Assembly: GCF_000621845.1 (NCBI RefSeq)
Contig: NZ_JHXF01000007.1
Coordinates: forward strand, 1-64,000
DNA from: Ruminococcus flavefaciens MA2007
Lineage (GTDB): Bacteria; Bacillota; Clostridia; Oscillospirales; Ruminococcaceae
Reading direction: 5' to 3'
DNA length: 64,000 nt
In this document: piece by piece, positions 7,485 through 15,960 of the stretch
Layout: the number at the start of each line of letters is the position of its first letter
Numbering within the stretch: the first letter of the stretch is position 1
Position numbers and translations under genes: made by a program
The notes under the pieces: model-generated
Told to the model about the DNA's origin: nothing
Seen by the model: only the letters and a program-made list of their open reading frames with translations
Database searches by the model: none

Positions 7485-9221
7485 TTACGCCAGTTTCCAG
7501 CTTACCGCCTGTTTCCTGCCGCTGATGAAGTTCTTGTAGATGCCCTCCTGTGCCATAAGTTCTTCATGCCGTCCCTGCTGAACTATGCGCCCCTTGTCCA
7601 CAACGATGATCTGATCGGCATTACGCACAGTTTTGAGCCTGTGAGCGATCATGATGATAGTTTTATGCTTTGTCAGGTTCTCTATGGCTTCTGTAAGTTC
7701 CTTTTCGTTTTCGGGATCAACGTTTGCAGTCGCCTCATCAAGTATGATAATAGGTGCGTCCTTCATTATCGCACGGGCAATGGCAAGCCTTTGCTTTTCG
7801 CCACCCGAAAGGGTTGCACCGCCCTCGCCGATAACTGTATCATAGCCGTTTGGAAGAGACATAATGAAATCGTGACAGGCGGCTTTCTTTGCGGCTTCTT
7901 GCACTTCCTCCAAAGACGCTTCCGGTCTGCCGAAACGGATATTATTGGCGATAGTATCCTCAAAAAGGTATACACGCTGAAAAACAAAGCTGAAATTTTC
8001 CATAAGGCTGTCGAAGCTGTAATCTTTGACATTCCTGCCGCCAAGCGTGACCTGCCCCTCCTGAACATCCCAGAAACGGGAAATAAGAGATGTTATGGTA
8101 GTCTTTCCACCGCCGGACGGTCCTACGATAGCGGTGGTTGTATTTTCCTTTATCTCAAGCGATACATCGTCAATGATCTTTCTGTTTTCGTAAGCAAAGC
8201 TGACATGGTCAAGGCGAATGTCCCTGTTCTTGGGGGTGATGTTTTCACCGTCAGTATCCATTTGCTCGATGTCAAGTATCTCAGATGCCAGATCAACGCC
8301 TTTGCCGATAACACGGAGCAAGGCTGTATAAATACCTGCTGAATCCAGCGACTCAAATACCATGAAGGAACACAGCAGCATTGTAATAGTATACACAAGC
8401 TCCATACTTCCGTTCAGGTAAAAGTAGACCGATGCTCCCGCTATCGCAACACCAATCAGCTTGCAGATGAGATTCTGAACTCCAACGGCAGGTATCGCCG
8501 CAAGCTCGGCAGAGATATCAGCGTTTTTTTTGCGCTCAATAGAGTTTTTGAGCTTCGACTGATTAAGAGCGATGATATTATAATTCCTTATCTCCGATAT
8601 TCCCTGAATGTATTCCAGTATCACGCCGACCATTTCCCTGTCAGCAGAGATCTTTTCATCGGCTACCCTTGCGACACTGCGGTTTGTCCACTGATTGACC
8701 AGAATAAAAACGCCTATGCCTGCCAGCGAGATAAACCCGATACGGATGTCAAACGCAAACATGAAAAGTGCAATGACCACAGTCGTGATGCTGCCTTGCA
8801 ATACCAGCATGATCGCACGGGTAGCAATGTCTCCCATCTGCTCCATTGTGTTTGTAGCGACCGAAGTGATATGTCCGAGACTTGTATCATTGAAGTAACC
8901 CATAGGCAGATAACGAAGATGTTCGCCGATCTCTATTCTTTTTAGTGCGGCAGTATCATATCCGCCCTCTGTCTGAAGCATCGTGGAAAAGCGGCTTATG
9001 ACTGTCTTGCCGAGTGTGCTTATCAGCATCAGACCTATTACGGTCAGTATCGCCTTTGTGTCGATATTATCGTCAAGAACCGCTTTTATGGCAACAAATG
9101 CGGCTGGAATCTTCATGGCGGTGAACATTGCTTCAATGACACCAAGCACGATAGCCTTGTAGAATTTTCTTCTGTTCTTTTCACTGCAAAACCCAAAGAA
9201 CTTTTTTATCATCTCAAGCAT
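7485..9221 (-). CDS. ABC half-transporter, YbtQ/IrtB-like
   Basis: A 578-aa protein with an N-terminal six-helix exporter fold (about 20-310) and a C-terminal ATPase. Walker A is GPSGGGKT, the signature LSGGEKQR and Walker B IIILDEATANVDPENE. The DEATA..DPENE variant, in place of DEATSALD, is typical of YbtPQ/IrtAB-type transporters, which have exporter topology but import metal-siderophore complexes. The start is the ATG at 9221, 8 nt inside the end of the previous gene with AAGGAG upstream; longer in-frame starts would overlap that gene by ~100 bp. It most likely forms a heterodimer with the 9214-10977 product. The ligand is unknown. Confidence 0.88.
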   Translation of the reverse strand: MLEMIKKFFGFCSEKNRRKFYKAIVLGVIEAMFTAMKIPAAFVAIKAVLDDNIDTKAILTVIGLMLISTLGKTVISRFSTMLQTEGGYDTAALKRIEIGEHLRYLPMGYFNDTSLGHITSVATNTMEQMGDIATRAIMLVLQGSITTVVIALFMFAFDIRIGFISLAGIGVFILVNQWTNRSVARVADEKISADREMVGVILEYIQGISEIRNYNIIALNQSKLKNSIERKKNADISAELAAIPAVGVQNLICKLIGVAIAGASVYFYLNGSMELVYTITMLLCSFMVFESLDSAGIYTALLRVIGKGVDLASEILDIEQMDTDGENITPKNRDIRLDHVSFAYENRKIIDDVSLEIKENTTTAIVGPSGGGKTTITSLISRFWDVQEGQVTLGGRNVKDYSFDSLMENFSFVFQRVYLFEDTIANNIRFGRPEASLEEVQEAAKKAACHDFIMSLPNGYDTVIGEGGATLSGGEKQRLAIARAIMKDAPIIILDEATANVDPENEKELTEAIENLTKHKTIIMIAHRLKTVRNADQIIVVDKGRIVQQGRHEELMAQEGIYKNFISGRKQAVSWKLA

Positions 9222-10977
9222 ATGCGTTCTCCTTTCCGTTGTCGTTATCTCTGACCATACTGTGCGCTTCCCACATTTTTCTGTAAAGCTCACAGTTTTC
9301 AAGCAGCTCACGCTGTGTACCGCAAGCCTCGATATTTCCCTTATTTACGACAAATATCTTATCTGCGTCTACGATAGTCGAAAGACGGTGGGCGATAACG
9401 ATAAGTGTCCTGCCCTGTACAAGCTTTGCAACGCTCGCCTGCACAAGAGCTTCGTTTTCGGGGTCGGTGTATGCGGTCGCTTCATCAAGTATGACTACAG
9501 GCGCATTTTTGAGCATCGCTCTTGCAATACAAATTCTCTGGAGCTCGCCGCCGGAAAGATGTCCGCCTGCGCCGCCGACTACAGTATCATAACCGTTTTC
9601 AAGCCCCATGATAAACTCATTACAGCCCGATGCTTTAGCCGCATTTATAACGTCTTCGTCAGTTGCGCCCGCTCTGCCGAGCCTGATATTTTCCATGATG
9701 GACATATCGAAAAGGTAGTTATCCTGCGCCACATATGATATCTGCGCCATGTAGTAATCAAGGGGCAGCTCTCTGATGTTCACTCCACCGTATGTGATAT
9801 CGCCCGAATCAGTATCCCACAGCGAGTCGATAAGCCTTGCGATAGTGCTCTTGCCCGAACCCGACGGACCTACGATTGCAGCGATCTCACCTTGTTTGAT
9901 CTCCATATTGATACCGTGCAGCACTTCCTTGTCCTTGTATGTAAATCTCACGTCGGAGAGCTTTATGTCCGAGCCGACAGGCTTCTTTTTCAGCTCTGTC
10001 GGTCTTACCATGTCTTCACGTTCGATGATCTCAGTTACTTCGCCGAAGATCGTTTGCATTTTCAGAATATCGTCCATATAAGAAAATGCGACCACAAGCG
10101 GTGTTATCAGTCCTGCCGAGAGAATGATACCTGTAATGAAGTCCGCAGCAGTCAGCGAGCTGTTCTTTACTAGCAGCAAACCAATCGGCAGAACGCCTAA
10201 AAATGTTGCTGGCAGAAACGCCATAGTTCCCGACTGCGGCCAGATGCACCGGCGCATCCAGTCAATGAAAACATCAGCACCTTCTCTTGCAGCTGTTACG
10301 AATTTTTTATAAGAGCTGCCTGTCTTTCCGAACGCTTTGATGACCTCTATACCATTGATATACTCAACAGCGGTATCATTGAGCTTTTTGGTCTTTTCAA
10401 CGGATAATTCATATCCGCCTTTGCTCCTTGAAAACATGATTGCAGCGCATATAAGGCCAATTAATGCACCTACTATATTAGCTAAACCTAACCTCCAGTC
10501 AAGACTAAGCAGATAGATAAACATGATGACAGGGAGAAGGAGATTTGCCGTAAACTCAGGAACGATATGTGCAAGCGTGGTCTCCATTGAATCCACTCTG
10601 TCCACGATAATGTTCTTGTAGCTTCCGCTGTTGTCATCCAGCACCGAGCCGAGCGGTATCCTTGACAACTTTTCACAGAGCTGTTTTCTGATGCTGCCCA
10701 GCACATTAAAAGTTGCCACATGAGATAATGAAGTAGAGAATGAATGCAGAGTTATTCTTATTACCCAGAATACTCCCATAAGCAGCGTTTGCTTCAAGTA
10801 ATATTCCCATTCTCTGTTGCCACCAAGAAGTTCTTCTACAATATCAGCCATGATAAGATAGGGGATAAATGATGCAGCTACGCCAAAGATAGCAAGCACA
10901 ACACTTCCTCCGAAATAGCTTTTCTTTCTTCCTGCAAATTCAATTACCCAGGATAATAGACTGCGTTTCTTTTTCAT
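9214..10977 (-). CDS. ABC half-transporter, YbtP/IrtA-like
   Basis: A 587-aa exporter-fold half-transporter: membrane domain at about 15-310, ATPase at about 340-570 with Walker A GPSGSGKST, signature LSGGELQR and Walker B VVILDEATAYTDPENE. It is the first structural gene after the TetR regulator (92 bp gap containing a small GGGAAGCG hairpin) and overlaps its partner by 8 nt. No siderophore-interaction domain like that of mycobacterial IrtA is present. The pairing with an MptD-type ECF system suggests uptake of a chelate or cofactor-like compound; that is inference. Confidence 0.88.
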   Translation of the reverse strand: MKKKRSLLSWVIEFAGRKKSYFGGSVVLAIFGVAASFIPYLIMADIVEELLGGNREWEYYLKQTLLMGVFWVIRITLHSFSTSLSHVATFNVLGSIRKQLCEKLSRIPLGSVLDDNSGSYKNIIVDRVDSMETTLAHIVPEFTANLLLPVIMFIYLLSLDWRLGLANIVGALIGLICAAIMFSRSKGGYELSVEKTKKLNDTAVEYINGIEVIKAFGKTGSSYKKFVTAAREGADVFIDWMRRCIWPQSGTMAFLPATFLGVLPIGLLLVKNSSLTAADFITGIILSAGLITPLVVAFSYMDDILKMQTIFGEVTEIIEREDMVRPTELKKKPVGSDIKLSDVRFTYKDKEVLHGINMEIKQGEIAAIVGPSGSGKSTIARLIDSLWDTDSGDITYGGVNIRELPLDYYMAQISYVAQDNYLFDMSIMENIRLGRAGATDEDVINAAKASGCNEFIMGLENGYDTVVGGAGGHLSGGELQRICIARAMLKNAPVVILDEATAYTDPENEALVQASVAKLVQGRTLIVIAHRLSTIVDADKIFVVNKGNIEACGTQRELLENCELYRKMWEAHSMVRDNDNGKENAYA

Positions 10978-11069
10978 TACTAAAATTCGCCTCCATATAC
11001 GTTTGCAAAAGCTAACAGATGTATTGTTTTATAGGGAAACGCAGATAAACGCTTCCCTTGACTTAATTA

Positions 11070-11684
11070 TTAAAGACCAAACAGCGACTTCCATGCCGGA
11101 AGATAAAACTTTTCAAGTGTATGAGCGTAGTGTATGGCTTCATCTTTGGTGAAATCGTGTATAACTGCCTGAAGAATCGCTTCAACACTTGCCGTCACGA
11201 GCAGATGAAATTCTTTTTCGTTTATGTCATTGACAGCAATTCCGCTTTTCTTCAGTGCATTCATATATCTGATCGTAACTTCTTCCTCAAGCTTTGCTAT
11301 GTCATGAGTGAAGTTCTCATATTTTGTACCCTGAGATCTGCAAACGATCAGCTTGAACTCGTCAAAATGATCGTAGATGTATTCCATAAACCGGACAGTT
11401 TCCATCTTATTATCCCATATTGATTCAGCTGCAACCTTGCCTATCTCACCGAAATAATCGTCCTCTATCCCGTGAAAGCACTCCATCAGCCCTTCTATCG
11501 TAGGCTCAACCAGCGATGCAAACATTTCTTCCTTGCTCCCGAAATGCTTATAAAGACCGCCCACCTGGATACCTGCCTCGGCTGCTATTCTTCGGAGTGA
11601 AGCATCTGTAAAGCCGTACTGCATAAACTCTTTTTTGGCAGCCTCAATGATCCTTTCATGGCTCTGCGTTTTGTCTCTCGGCAT
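11070..11684 (-). CDS. TetR-family transcriptional regulator of the transporter operon
   Basis: A 204-aa regulator. The start is the ATG at 11684 (MPRDKTQSHERIIEAA), preceded by GGAGG at an 8-nt gap; an upstream in-frame start lies inside the promoter-operator. The N-terminal helix-turn-helix is clear (DASLRRIAAEAGIQVGGLYKHF), followed by an all-helical ligand/dimer domain. It is the first gene of the transport operon, and a 27-bp palindrome overlaps its -10 box, so autorepression relieved by a ligand is likely. Confidence 0.9.
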   Translation of the reverse strand: MPRDKTQSHERIIEAAKKEFMQYGFTDASLRRIAAEAGIQVGGLYKHFGSKEEMFASLVEPTIEGLMECFHGIEDDYFGEIGKVAAESIWDNKMETVRFMEYIYDHFDEFKLIVCRSQGTKYENFTHDIAKLEEEVTIRYMNALKKSGIAVNDINEKEFHLLVTASVEAILQAVIHDFTKDEAIHYAHTLEKFYLPAWKSLFGL

Positions 11685-11714
11685 TAATTCACCTCCCTGA
11701 GCAGTAAATGAACA

Positions 11715-11761
11715 GTGTACACCAACATTGTTAGTATACACCGTTCTCTATCATTTGTCAA
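11715..11761 (-). promoter_or_regulatory. TetR operon promoter with overlapping palindromic operator
   Basis: On the minus strand TTGACA (11761-11756), a 17-nt spacer and TATACT (11738-11733) form a strong sigma-A promoter. A 27-bp imperfect palindrome at 11715-11741 (GTGTACACCAACA-T-TGTTAGTATACAC, two mismatches between arms) covers the -10 box and start point. This is the expected place for a TetR repressor site controlling its own operon. Confidence 0.75.
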
Positions 11762-11881
11762 GCAGATTTCAATGCTTATTCTCTTATCTTTCGTTTTTCA
11801 CCGTTTTTAATATTTTTTAAATTAGTCTGCTTTTATCTTTCGTACTTTTTAACATGTGAAGAGTCATGAATATAAGAAAAA

Positions 11882-11901
11882 CCAGCTCCGTAAGGAGCTG
11901 G
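11882..11901 (-). terminator. Intrinsic terminator near right island end
   Basis: A perfect CCAGCTCC/GGAGCTGG stem followed on the minus strand by TTTTTC. It is the intact counterpart of the hairpin at 711-732. Confidence 0.7.
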
Positions 11902-11979
11902 CATTATTCAAGCATTGTACCACCGTAAATGTCGTGTGATTTTCGTGTGATTTTGTGTGATTTTTGACTGTAAATTAGT

Positions 11980-12099
11980 CACACGAATCTGCAAAAATGC
12001 ATTTAAAACTGTTTCATACAGGTAAGAGAAAAGCCTGTATTTCGGTGTTTTCCTCGAAATACAGGCTTCTTTAAAAGAGCGGACAGAGAGGGATTCGAA
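11980..12099. repeat. Right 120-bp direct repeat (attR-like, overlaps tRNA-Ser)
   Basis: The partner of 811-930. Its right end is the 3' part of the intact tRNA-Ser gene, and its middle carries the tRNA terminator hairpin (12031-12044 pairing with 12055-12068). Tandem CGTGTGATTTT motifs at 11935-11970 flank it on the island side, as at the left end. Confidence 0.75.
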
Positions 12100-12168
12100 C
12101 CCTCGATACGCTATTAACGTATACACGAGTTCCAGTCGTGCGCCTTAGACCAGCTCAGCCATCTGTCC
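12080..12168 (-). tRNA. tRNA-Ser (GGA)
   Basis: An 89-nt cloverleaf with acceptor stem GGACAGA/TCTGTCC, long variable arm, anticodon loop CTGGAAC (anticodon GGA) and T-arm GGTTCGAATCC. CCA is not encoded. It appears to be the attachment site of the island lying downstream of its 3' end. Confidence 0.95.
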
Positions 12169-12178
12169 ATATATATAG

Positions 12179-12199
12179 GAGACTTAGAAAAAGTCTCCC
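12179..12199 (-). other. Hairpin between tRNA-Leu and tRNA-Ser
   Basis: GGAGACT/AGTCTCC stem lying between the CCA end of tRNA-Leu and the 5' end of tRNA-Ser. It could be a processing hairpin in a shared precursor or a weak terminator. Confidence 0.4.
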
Positions 12200-12200
12200 T

Positions 12201-12285
12201 TGGTGCGAGTAATGGGACTTGAACCCATACGTCTCTCGACACACGCCCCTCAAACGTGCCTGTCTGCCTATTCCAGCACACTCGC
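12201..12285 (-). tRNA. tRNA-Leu (GAG)
   Basis: An 85-nt tRNA including an encoded CCA. Acceptor stem GCGAGTG/TACTCGC, D-arm GGAATAGGCAGACA, anticodon loop TTGAGGG (anticodon GAG), variable arm and T-arm GGTTCAAGTCC are all readable. It lies 32 bp upstream of tRNA-Ser and is probably co-transcribed with it. Confidence 0.95.
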
Positions 12286-12442
12286 AAAGTACTTTAATAT
12301 TATACAGCAAATCGAAAAAAAAGTCAATAGGCTTCAATATATATTTATCATATTACAAAATAAGGCGTTTCATATAACAAAAAGTCTTCAATTTAGTCAA
12401 GGAATAATAAATTAAAATAATCACTCATAAATTTTCTTGATT

Positions 12443-12498
12443 TTCGACATTTTACGCTAAAAACACCCCTTGAAAAAACTTTAAAAGTGATGTACAAT
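12443..12498 (+). promoter_or_regulatory. spo0A promoter with a 0A-box
   Basis: TTGAAA (12470-12475), a 17-nt spacer and TACAAT (12493-12498) form a sigma-A promoter. A perfect 0A-box in reverse orientation (TGTCGAA, plus-strand 12443-12449) lies 20 bp upstream of the -35, suggesting Spo0A feedback on its own gene. Confidence 0.65.
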
Positions 12499-12537
12499 GT
12501 GTTTGTAGATTAAAAGAAAAGGAGTTAAACCTAAACT

Positions 12538-13284
12538 ATGGAAAACAAACGAATCAAAGTATTGATCGGTGACGATTCAGCATCAAACGGAGTAAAAGCA
12601 GCTGCAATACTCAGGGAAAACGACATAACAGCGTTTACCCGAAAGAAAAACAGCAGAGCGATACTTGATTCCATAATCAATGACGTCCCTGATGCTGTCA
12701 TTATCGACCTCACTCTACAGGACACTGATGCCATATGCCTTATGGAGCGCGTCAAAGGGACACTTGTAAAGATACCTGCTTTCATTATCGTATCTGATAT
12801 CCAGAACAACTTCATCGAGCGTCAGGTTTTGGAAAACGGGGCATCATATTATCTTACAAGACCGTATGATGTACAGAGTCTGCCATCAATAATCAAATCC
12901 GTATGCACGATTCCCTTTACAAGCACCTGTACCGATACTGAAATAATGGTCACAGAGATAATACAGAAGCTTGGCGTACCTGCTCATATAAAGGGCTACC
13001 ACTATCTTCGTACAGCTATACTCAGTGCAATTGAGGACAGCAGGCTCATGGAATGTGTAACCAAGCTTCTTTACCCTTGTGTGGCACAGAAGTACGACAC
13101 CACTTCATCTCGCGTTGAACGAGCTATCCGTCACGCTATCGAAATAGCATGGGACAGAGGCGATTCCGAGGTAATAAACAGCTTTTTCGGATATACTATC
13201 GACAATTACCGCGGACGTCCCACAAATTCGGAATTCATAGCACTTGTAACGGATAAGATAAGACTTCAGCTGAAATTAGCGTAA
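12538..13284 (+). CDS. spo0A: Spo0A-type response regulator
   Basis: A 248-aa protein. The N-terminal receiver domain (1-115) has the acidic pair D12/D13 and phospho-acceptor D57 (VIIDLTL). The C-terminal DNA-binding domain (about 140-245) carries the Spo0A-specific recognition region [20 protein letters not shown] and the [15 protein letters not shown] tail. Oddly, the near-invariant receiver Lys is Arg108 (YYLTRPYD). AAGGAG lies 13 nt before the ATG, a rather long gap. It stands alone as a monocistronic gene with its own terminator. In Clostridia Spo0A controls sporulation entry and stationary-phase metabolism; whether this organism sporulates cannot be told. Confidence 0.92.
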   Translation: MENKRIKVLIGDDSASNGVKAAAILRENDITAFTRKKNSRAILDSIINDVPDAVIIDLTLQDTDAICLMERVKGTLVKIPAFIIVSDIQNNFIERQVLENGASYYLTRPYDVQSLPSIIKSVCTIPFTSTCTDTEIMVTEIIQKLGVPAHIKGYHYLRTAILSAIEDSRLMECVTKLLYPCVAQKYDTTSSRVERAIRHAIEIAWDRGDSEVINSFFGYTIDNYRGRPTNSEFIALVTDKIRLQLKLA

Positions 13285-13343
13285 GCGATTATTCCGGTCA
13301 CAACTCCTCTCTCCGCTGTGACTGTTTTATTATCCATGAGAAA

Positions 13344-13377
13344 CCCTCTGTGTTTTGAAGCACAGAGGGCTTTTTTT
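13344..13377 (+). terminator. Intrinsic terminator of spo0A
   Basis: CCCTCTGTG/CACAGAGGG stem with an 8-nt loop followed by CTTTTTTT. It ends just before the converging asparagine synthetase gene. Confidence 0.85.
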
Positions 13378-13379
13378 CA

Positions 13380-14918
13380 TTATCTCTTTACGAAGTACTC
13401 CTCATACCATACAAGGAATGTATAAATTGTCCAGACCTTGCGCCAGTTATCGGAGTTTCCGCCCACATAGTCCTTATAGATAGCGTTTATCTCGTCGACA
13501 TCAAAGAACTGTGCAGCCATATCGCTGTTGAACTTAGCGCGTACATCTGCATTATAGCGCTCGTCAGCAAGCCATATCCTTACAGGAACTATAAAGCCCA
13601 GCTTCTTTCTGAAAGCGATCTCCTCGGGGAGAACCTTTGCAGCAGCGGTTCTGAATGCCACCTTGTTCTGCTCCTCGTTCACCTTGTACTTTGAAGGCAT
13701 ACGCGAAGCAATATCGAATATTCTTCTGTCTGTGAGGGGCATACGGATCTCCAGACCGCAGGCTGTGCTCATCTTGTCGACATTGAGGTAAATATCTCCC
13801 TCAAGCCATATCTGGATATCCACATCGGACATCTTTGTCAGCGGATCAAGTCCCTCTGTCTCATCGTAGATATACTTCACAAGGTTTATGGGGAGCACAT
13901 TGGGATCGTAGTGTTTGAGTATCTTCTGCTTTTCCTCTTCCTTCATGATATTGGTATTGCCCACATAGAAGGTTTTGAGGTTGTCGCCGTAGCGCTCGGC
14001 ATTGCGGTACATATTGTAGCCGCCGAAGAACTCGTCAGCGCCCTCGCCCGAGTAGCAGAGCTTTGTATGCTCGGCAGTAGCCTTGCAGCCGAGAGTGAAT
14101 ACTATAGCAGAAGCATCGCCTAAAGGCTGCTCCATATTGTACATAACGAAAGGAACGATATCAAAGAAGTCCTTTGGCTGGATATTTGCAACGCTGTGCT
14201 CGACGTTAAGGAGCTCCGCAGTCTTGGCGGCAACTCTTGACTCGTCGAATCTTTCCTCGTCATAACCGCATGAATCGGCTCTCTTAGCGTCGCTCATTGC
14301 AAGCACGTAAGATGAATCAACGCCGCCCGAAAGGAATGACTCTGCAACCTCGTCATCGTCCTTGACCTCGGGGAATATCTTTGTCAGAGTATCATGTATC
14401 TCGTTTGCCCAGTCGTCAAGAGACTTGCTCTCGTCGGGCTTGAATGTTGGAGTCCAGTAACGCTGAACTGTCAGCTTTCCGCCCTCGAATTCCAGCCAAT
14501 GTCCCGGCATGAGCTTCTTCACGCCCTTGAAGAACGTATCCTCTCCTGCAACATAGGTCAGTGTCATGTATATCTGGAGCATATCCACATTGAGCTCCTT
14601 GACGAAGCCCTCCTGACCGATTATCTTACTGATATTTGTTCCGCAGAGGAGCTTGTTATCGGCTGTGATATAGTAATAGAAAGGCTTTGTGCCGAACTGG
14701 TCTCTAAGGCAGAAATACTTGTCTTTCTCGGTATCATAGAGAGCAAATGCGAACATTCCGTAGAAATGGTCTGCCATTTCCCTGCCCCATTTTTCGTAAG
14801 CCTTGACGATAATAGCCTTTTCACGCTCTTCACGGGAAAGTGTATCATCAATGCCTAATTCCTTGCAAAGACCTCTCCAGTTTCTGATATGACCTCTGTA
14901 ATCGCAGATATTAATCAA
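13380..14918 (-). CDS. asnB: Asparagine synthetase-like protein lacking the glutaminase Cys
   Basis: A 512-aa AsnB-type protein. The synthetase domain (about 195-500) has the PP-loop SGGVDSS and the GEGADEFFGGY motif for aspartate adenylation. The N-terminal class-II glutaminase domain is shortened: it keeps YGMFAFALYD and LRDQFGTKPFYY, but the normal start (Met-Cys-Gly) is missing. The best start is a TTG at 14918 with GAGGTG 7 nt upstream, giving Met-Ile-Asn-Ile-Cys; no upstream frame supplies a Cys2. Glutamine hydrolysis should therefore be absent or altered, so ammonia may be the nitrogen donor. It lies 26 bp downstream of gpsA, probably co-transcribed. Confidence 0.85.
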   Translation of the reverse strand: MINICDYRGHIRNWRGLCKELGIDDTLSREEREKAIIVKAYEKWGREMADHFYGMFAFALYDTEKDKYFCLRDQFGTKPFYYYITADNKLLCGTNISKIIGQEGFVKELNVDMLQIYMTLTYVAGEDTFFKGVKKLMPGHWLEFEGGKLTVQRYWTPTFKPDESKSLDDWANEIHDTLTKIFPEVKDDDEVAESFLSGGVDSSYVLAMSDAKRADSCGYDEERFDESRVAAKTAELLNVEHSVANIQPKDFFDIVPFVMYNMEQPLGDASAIVFTLGCKATAEHTKLCYSGEGADEFFGGYNMYRNAERYGDNLKTFYVGNTNIMKEEEKQKILKHYDPNVLPINLVKYIYDETEGLDPLTKMSDVDIQIWLEGDIYLNVDKMSTACGLEIRMPLTDRRIFDIASRMPSKYKVNEEQNKVAFRTAAAKVLPEEIAFRKKLGFIVPVRIWLADERYNADVRAKFNSDMAAQFFDVDEINAIYKDYVGGNSDNWRKVWTIYTFLVWYEEYFVKR

Positions 14919-14944
14919 TTTAATTCACCTCGTAATAGTGTAGC

Positions 14945-15937
14945 TTATATTTCTTCGTAGATAAGGGGACGGTTCATAAGTGCGCCAAGTGCGTCTCTGA
15001 CGTCTCCGCCGTTGAAAAGCACCTCGTTAAGCTGCTCTGTGATAGGCAGCTCCACGCCAAGACGCTTTGAAAGGTCGTATGCAGCCTTGCAGCAGAAATA
15101 GCCCTCAACTGTGCCAACGCGCTCAACAGCCTCCTCGGGAGAAACTCCCTGACCGATAAGTATGCCTGCACGTCTGTTGCGGCTGTGCATACTTGTACAG
15201 GTAACGATAAGGTCGCCAATGCCTGTAAGTCCGCTGAAGGTTATAGGCTTGGCGCCTGCCGCCTTGCCGAGACGAGCTATCTCGTGGATACCTCTGGTCA
15301 TAAGGGCAGCCTTGGTGTTGTCACCGTAGCCCAGACCGTCGCATATGCCAACGCAGAGAGCGATGATATTCTTGAGAGCTCCGCCTATCTCGCAGCCCTT
15401 TACATCGTCATTGAGATATATTCTCATGAAGTTATTGCCGAATTCACGCTGAACGTACTCAGCAGCGTCGTGATTCTCAGATGCAGCAACTACAGTTGTA
15501 GGAACACATCTTGCAACTTCCTCAGCATGAGACGGTCCTGAGAGAACTACCATTTTTTCGGTAGGTATCTCCTCGCGTATGACCTCGCTGAGAGTTTTAA
15601 GGCTTCCCTCTTCAAGTCCCTTGCCTGTATTGACAATGACCATATGGTCGTCACAGTAGGGAGCAGCCTCCTTTGCCACGCTGCGGACAAATGATGACGG
15701 GATACCGAATACAAGCATATCACAGCCCCTGATACAAGAGATATCGCTTGTAAGGGCAATACTCTCGGAGATAGGTACTCCCGGGAGCTTCTGAACGTGC
15801 TCGCCGTGAGAGCGGATATCATCTATTTCCGACTGGAACTTCGACCATACTGTAACATCATGTTTTCCGCAGTGTTCAGCCATTATTGCCAGTGCAAGAC
15901 CGAAACCGCCCGAACCGAGTATAACTATTTTTGCCAT
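14945..15937 (-). CDS. gpsA: NAD(P)H-dependent glycerol-3-phosphate dehydrogenase
   Basis: A 330-aa cytoplasmic enzyme that reduces dihydroxyacetone phosphate to sn-glycerol-3-phosphate for phospholipid synthesis. It has the N-terminal dinucleotide-binding motif (VILGSGGFGLALA), VNTGKGLEEG, LSGPSHAEEVA and the catalytic/substrate region KNIIALCVGICDGLGYGDNTKAAL. Length and motifs are normal for GpsA. It lies 23 bp downstream of plsY, whose enzyme uses its product, so der-plsY-gpsA-asnB looks like one transcription unit. Confidence 0.97.
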   Translation of the reverse strand: MAKIVILGSGGFGLALAIMAEHCGKHDVTVWSKFQSEIDDIRSHGEHVQKLPGVPISESIALTSDISCIRGCDMLVFGIPSSFVRSVAKEAAPYCDDHMVIVNTGKGLEEGSLKTLSEVIREEIPTEKMVVLSGPSHAEEVARCVPTTVVAASENHDAAEYVQREFGNNFMRIYLNDDVKGCEIGGALKNIIALCVGICDGLGYGDNTKAALMTRGIHEIARLGKAAGAKPITFSGLTGIGDLIVTCTSMHSRNRRAGILIGQGVSPEEAVERVGTVEGYFCCKAAYDLSKRLGVELPITEQLNEVLFNGGDVRDALGALMNRPLIYEEI

Positions 15938-15960
15938 AGAAGATCACTCCTTACGATAAA

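Noticed and set aside
7410-8342. 310-codon open frame on the plus strand
   Set aside because: It is antisense to the ABC half-transporter, whose motifs are intact; no initiation signals.
11908-12126. Frame ending ...KITQNHTKITRHLRWYNA as a gene
   Set aside because: It starts inside tRNA-Ser and reads through its terminator. It may be an integrase tail fossil but is not a gene.
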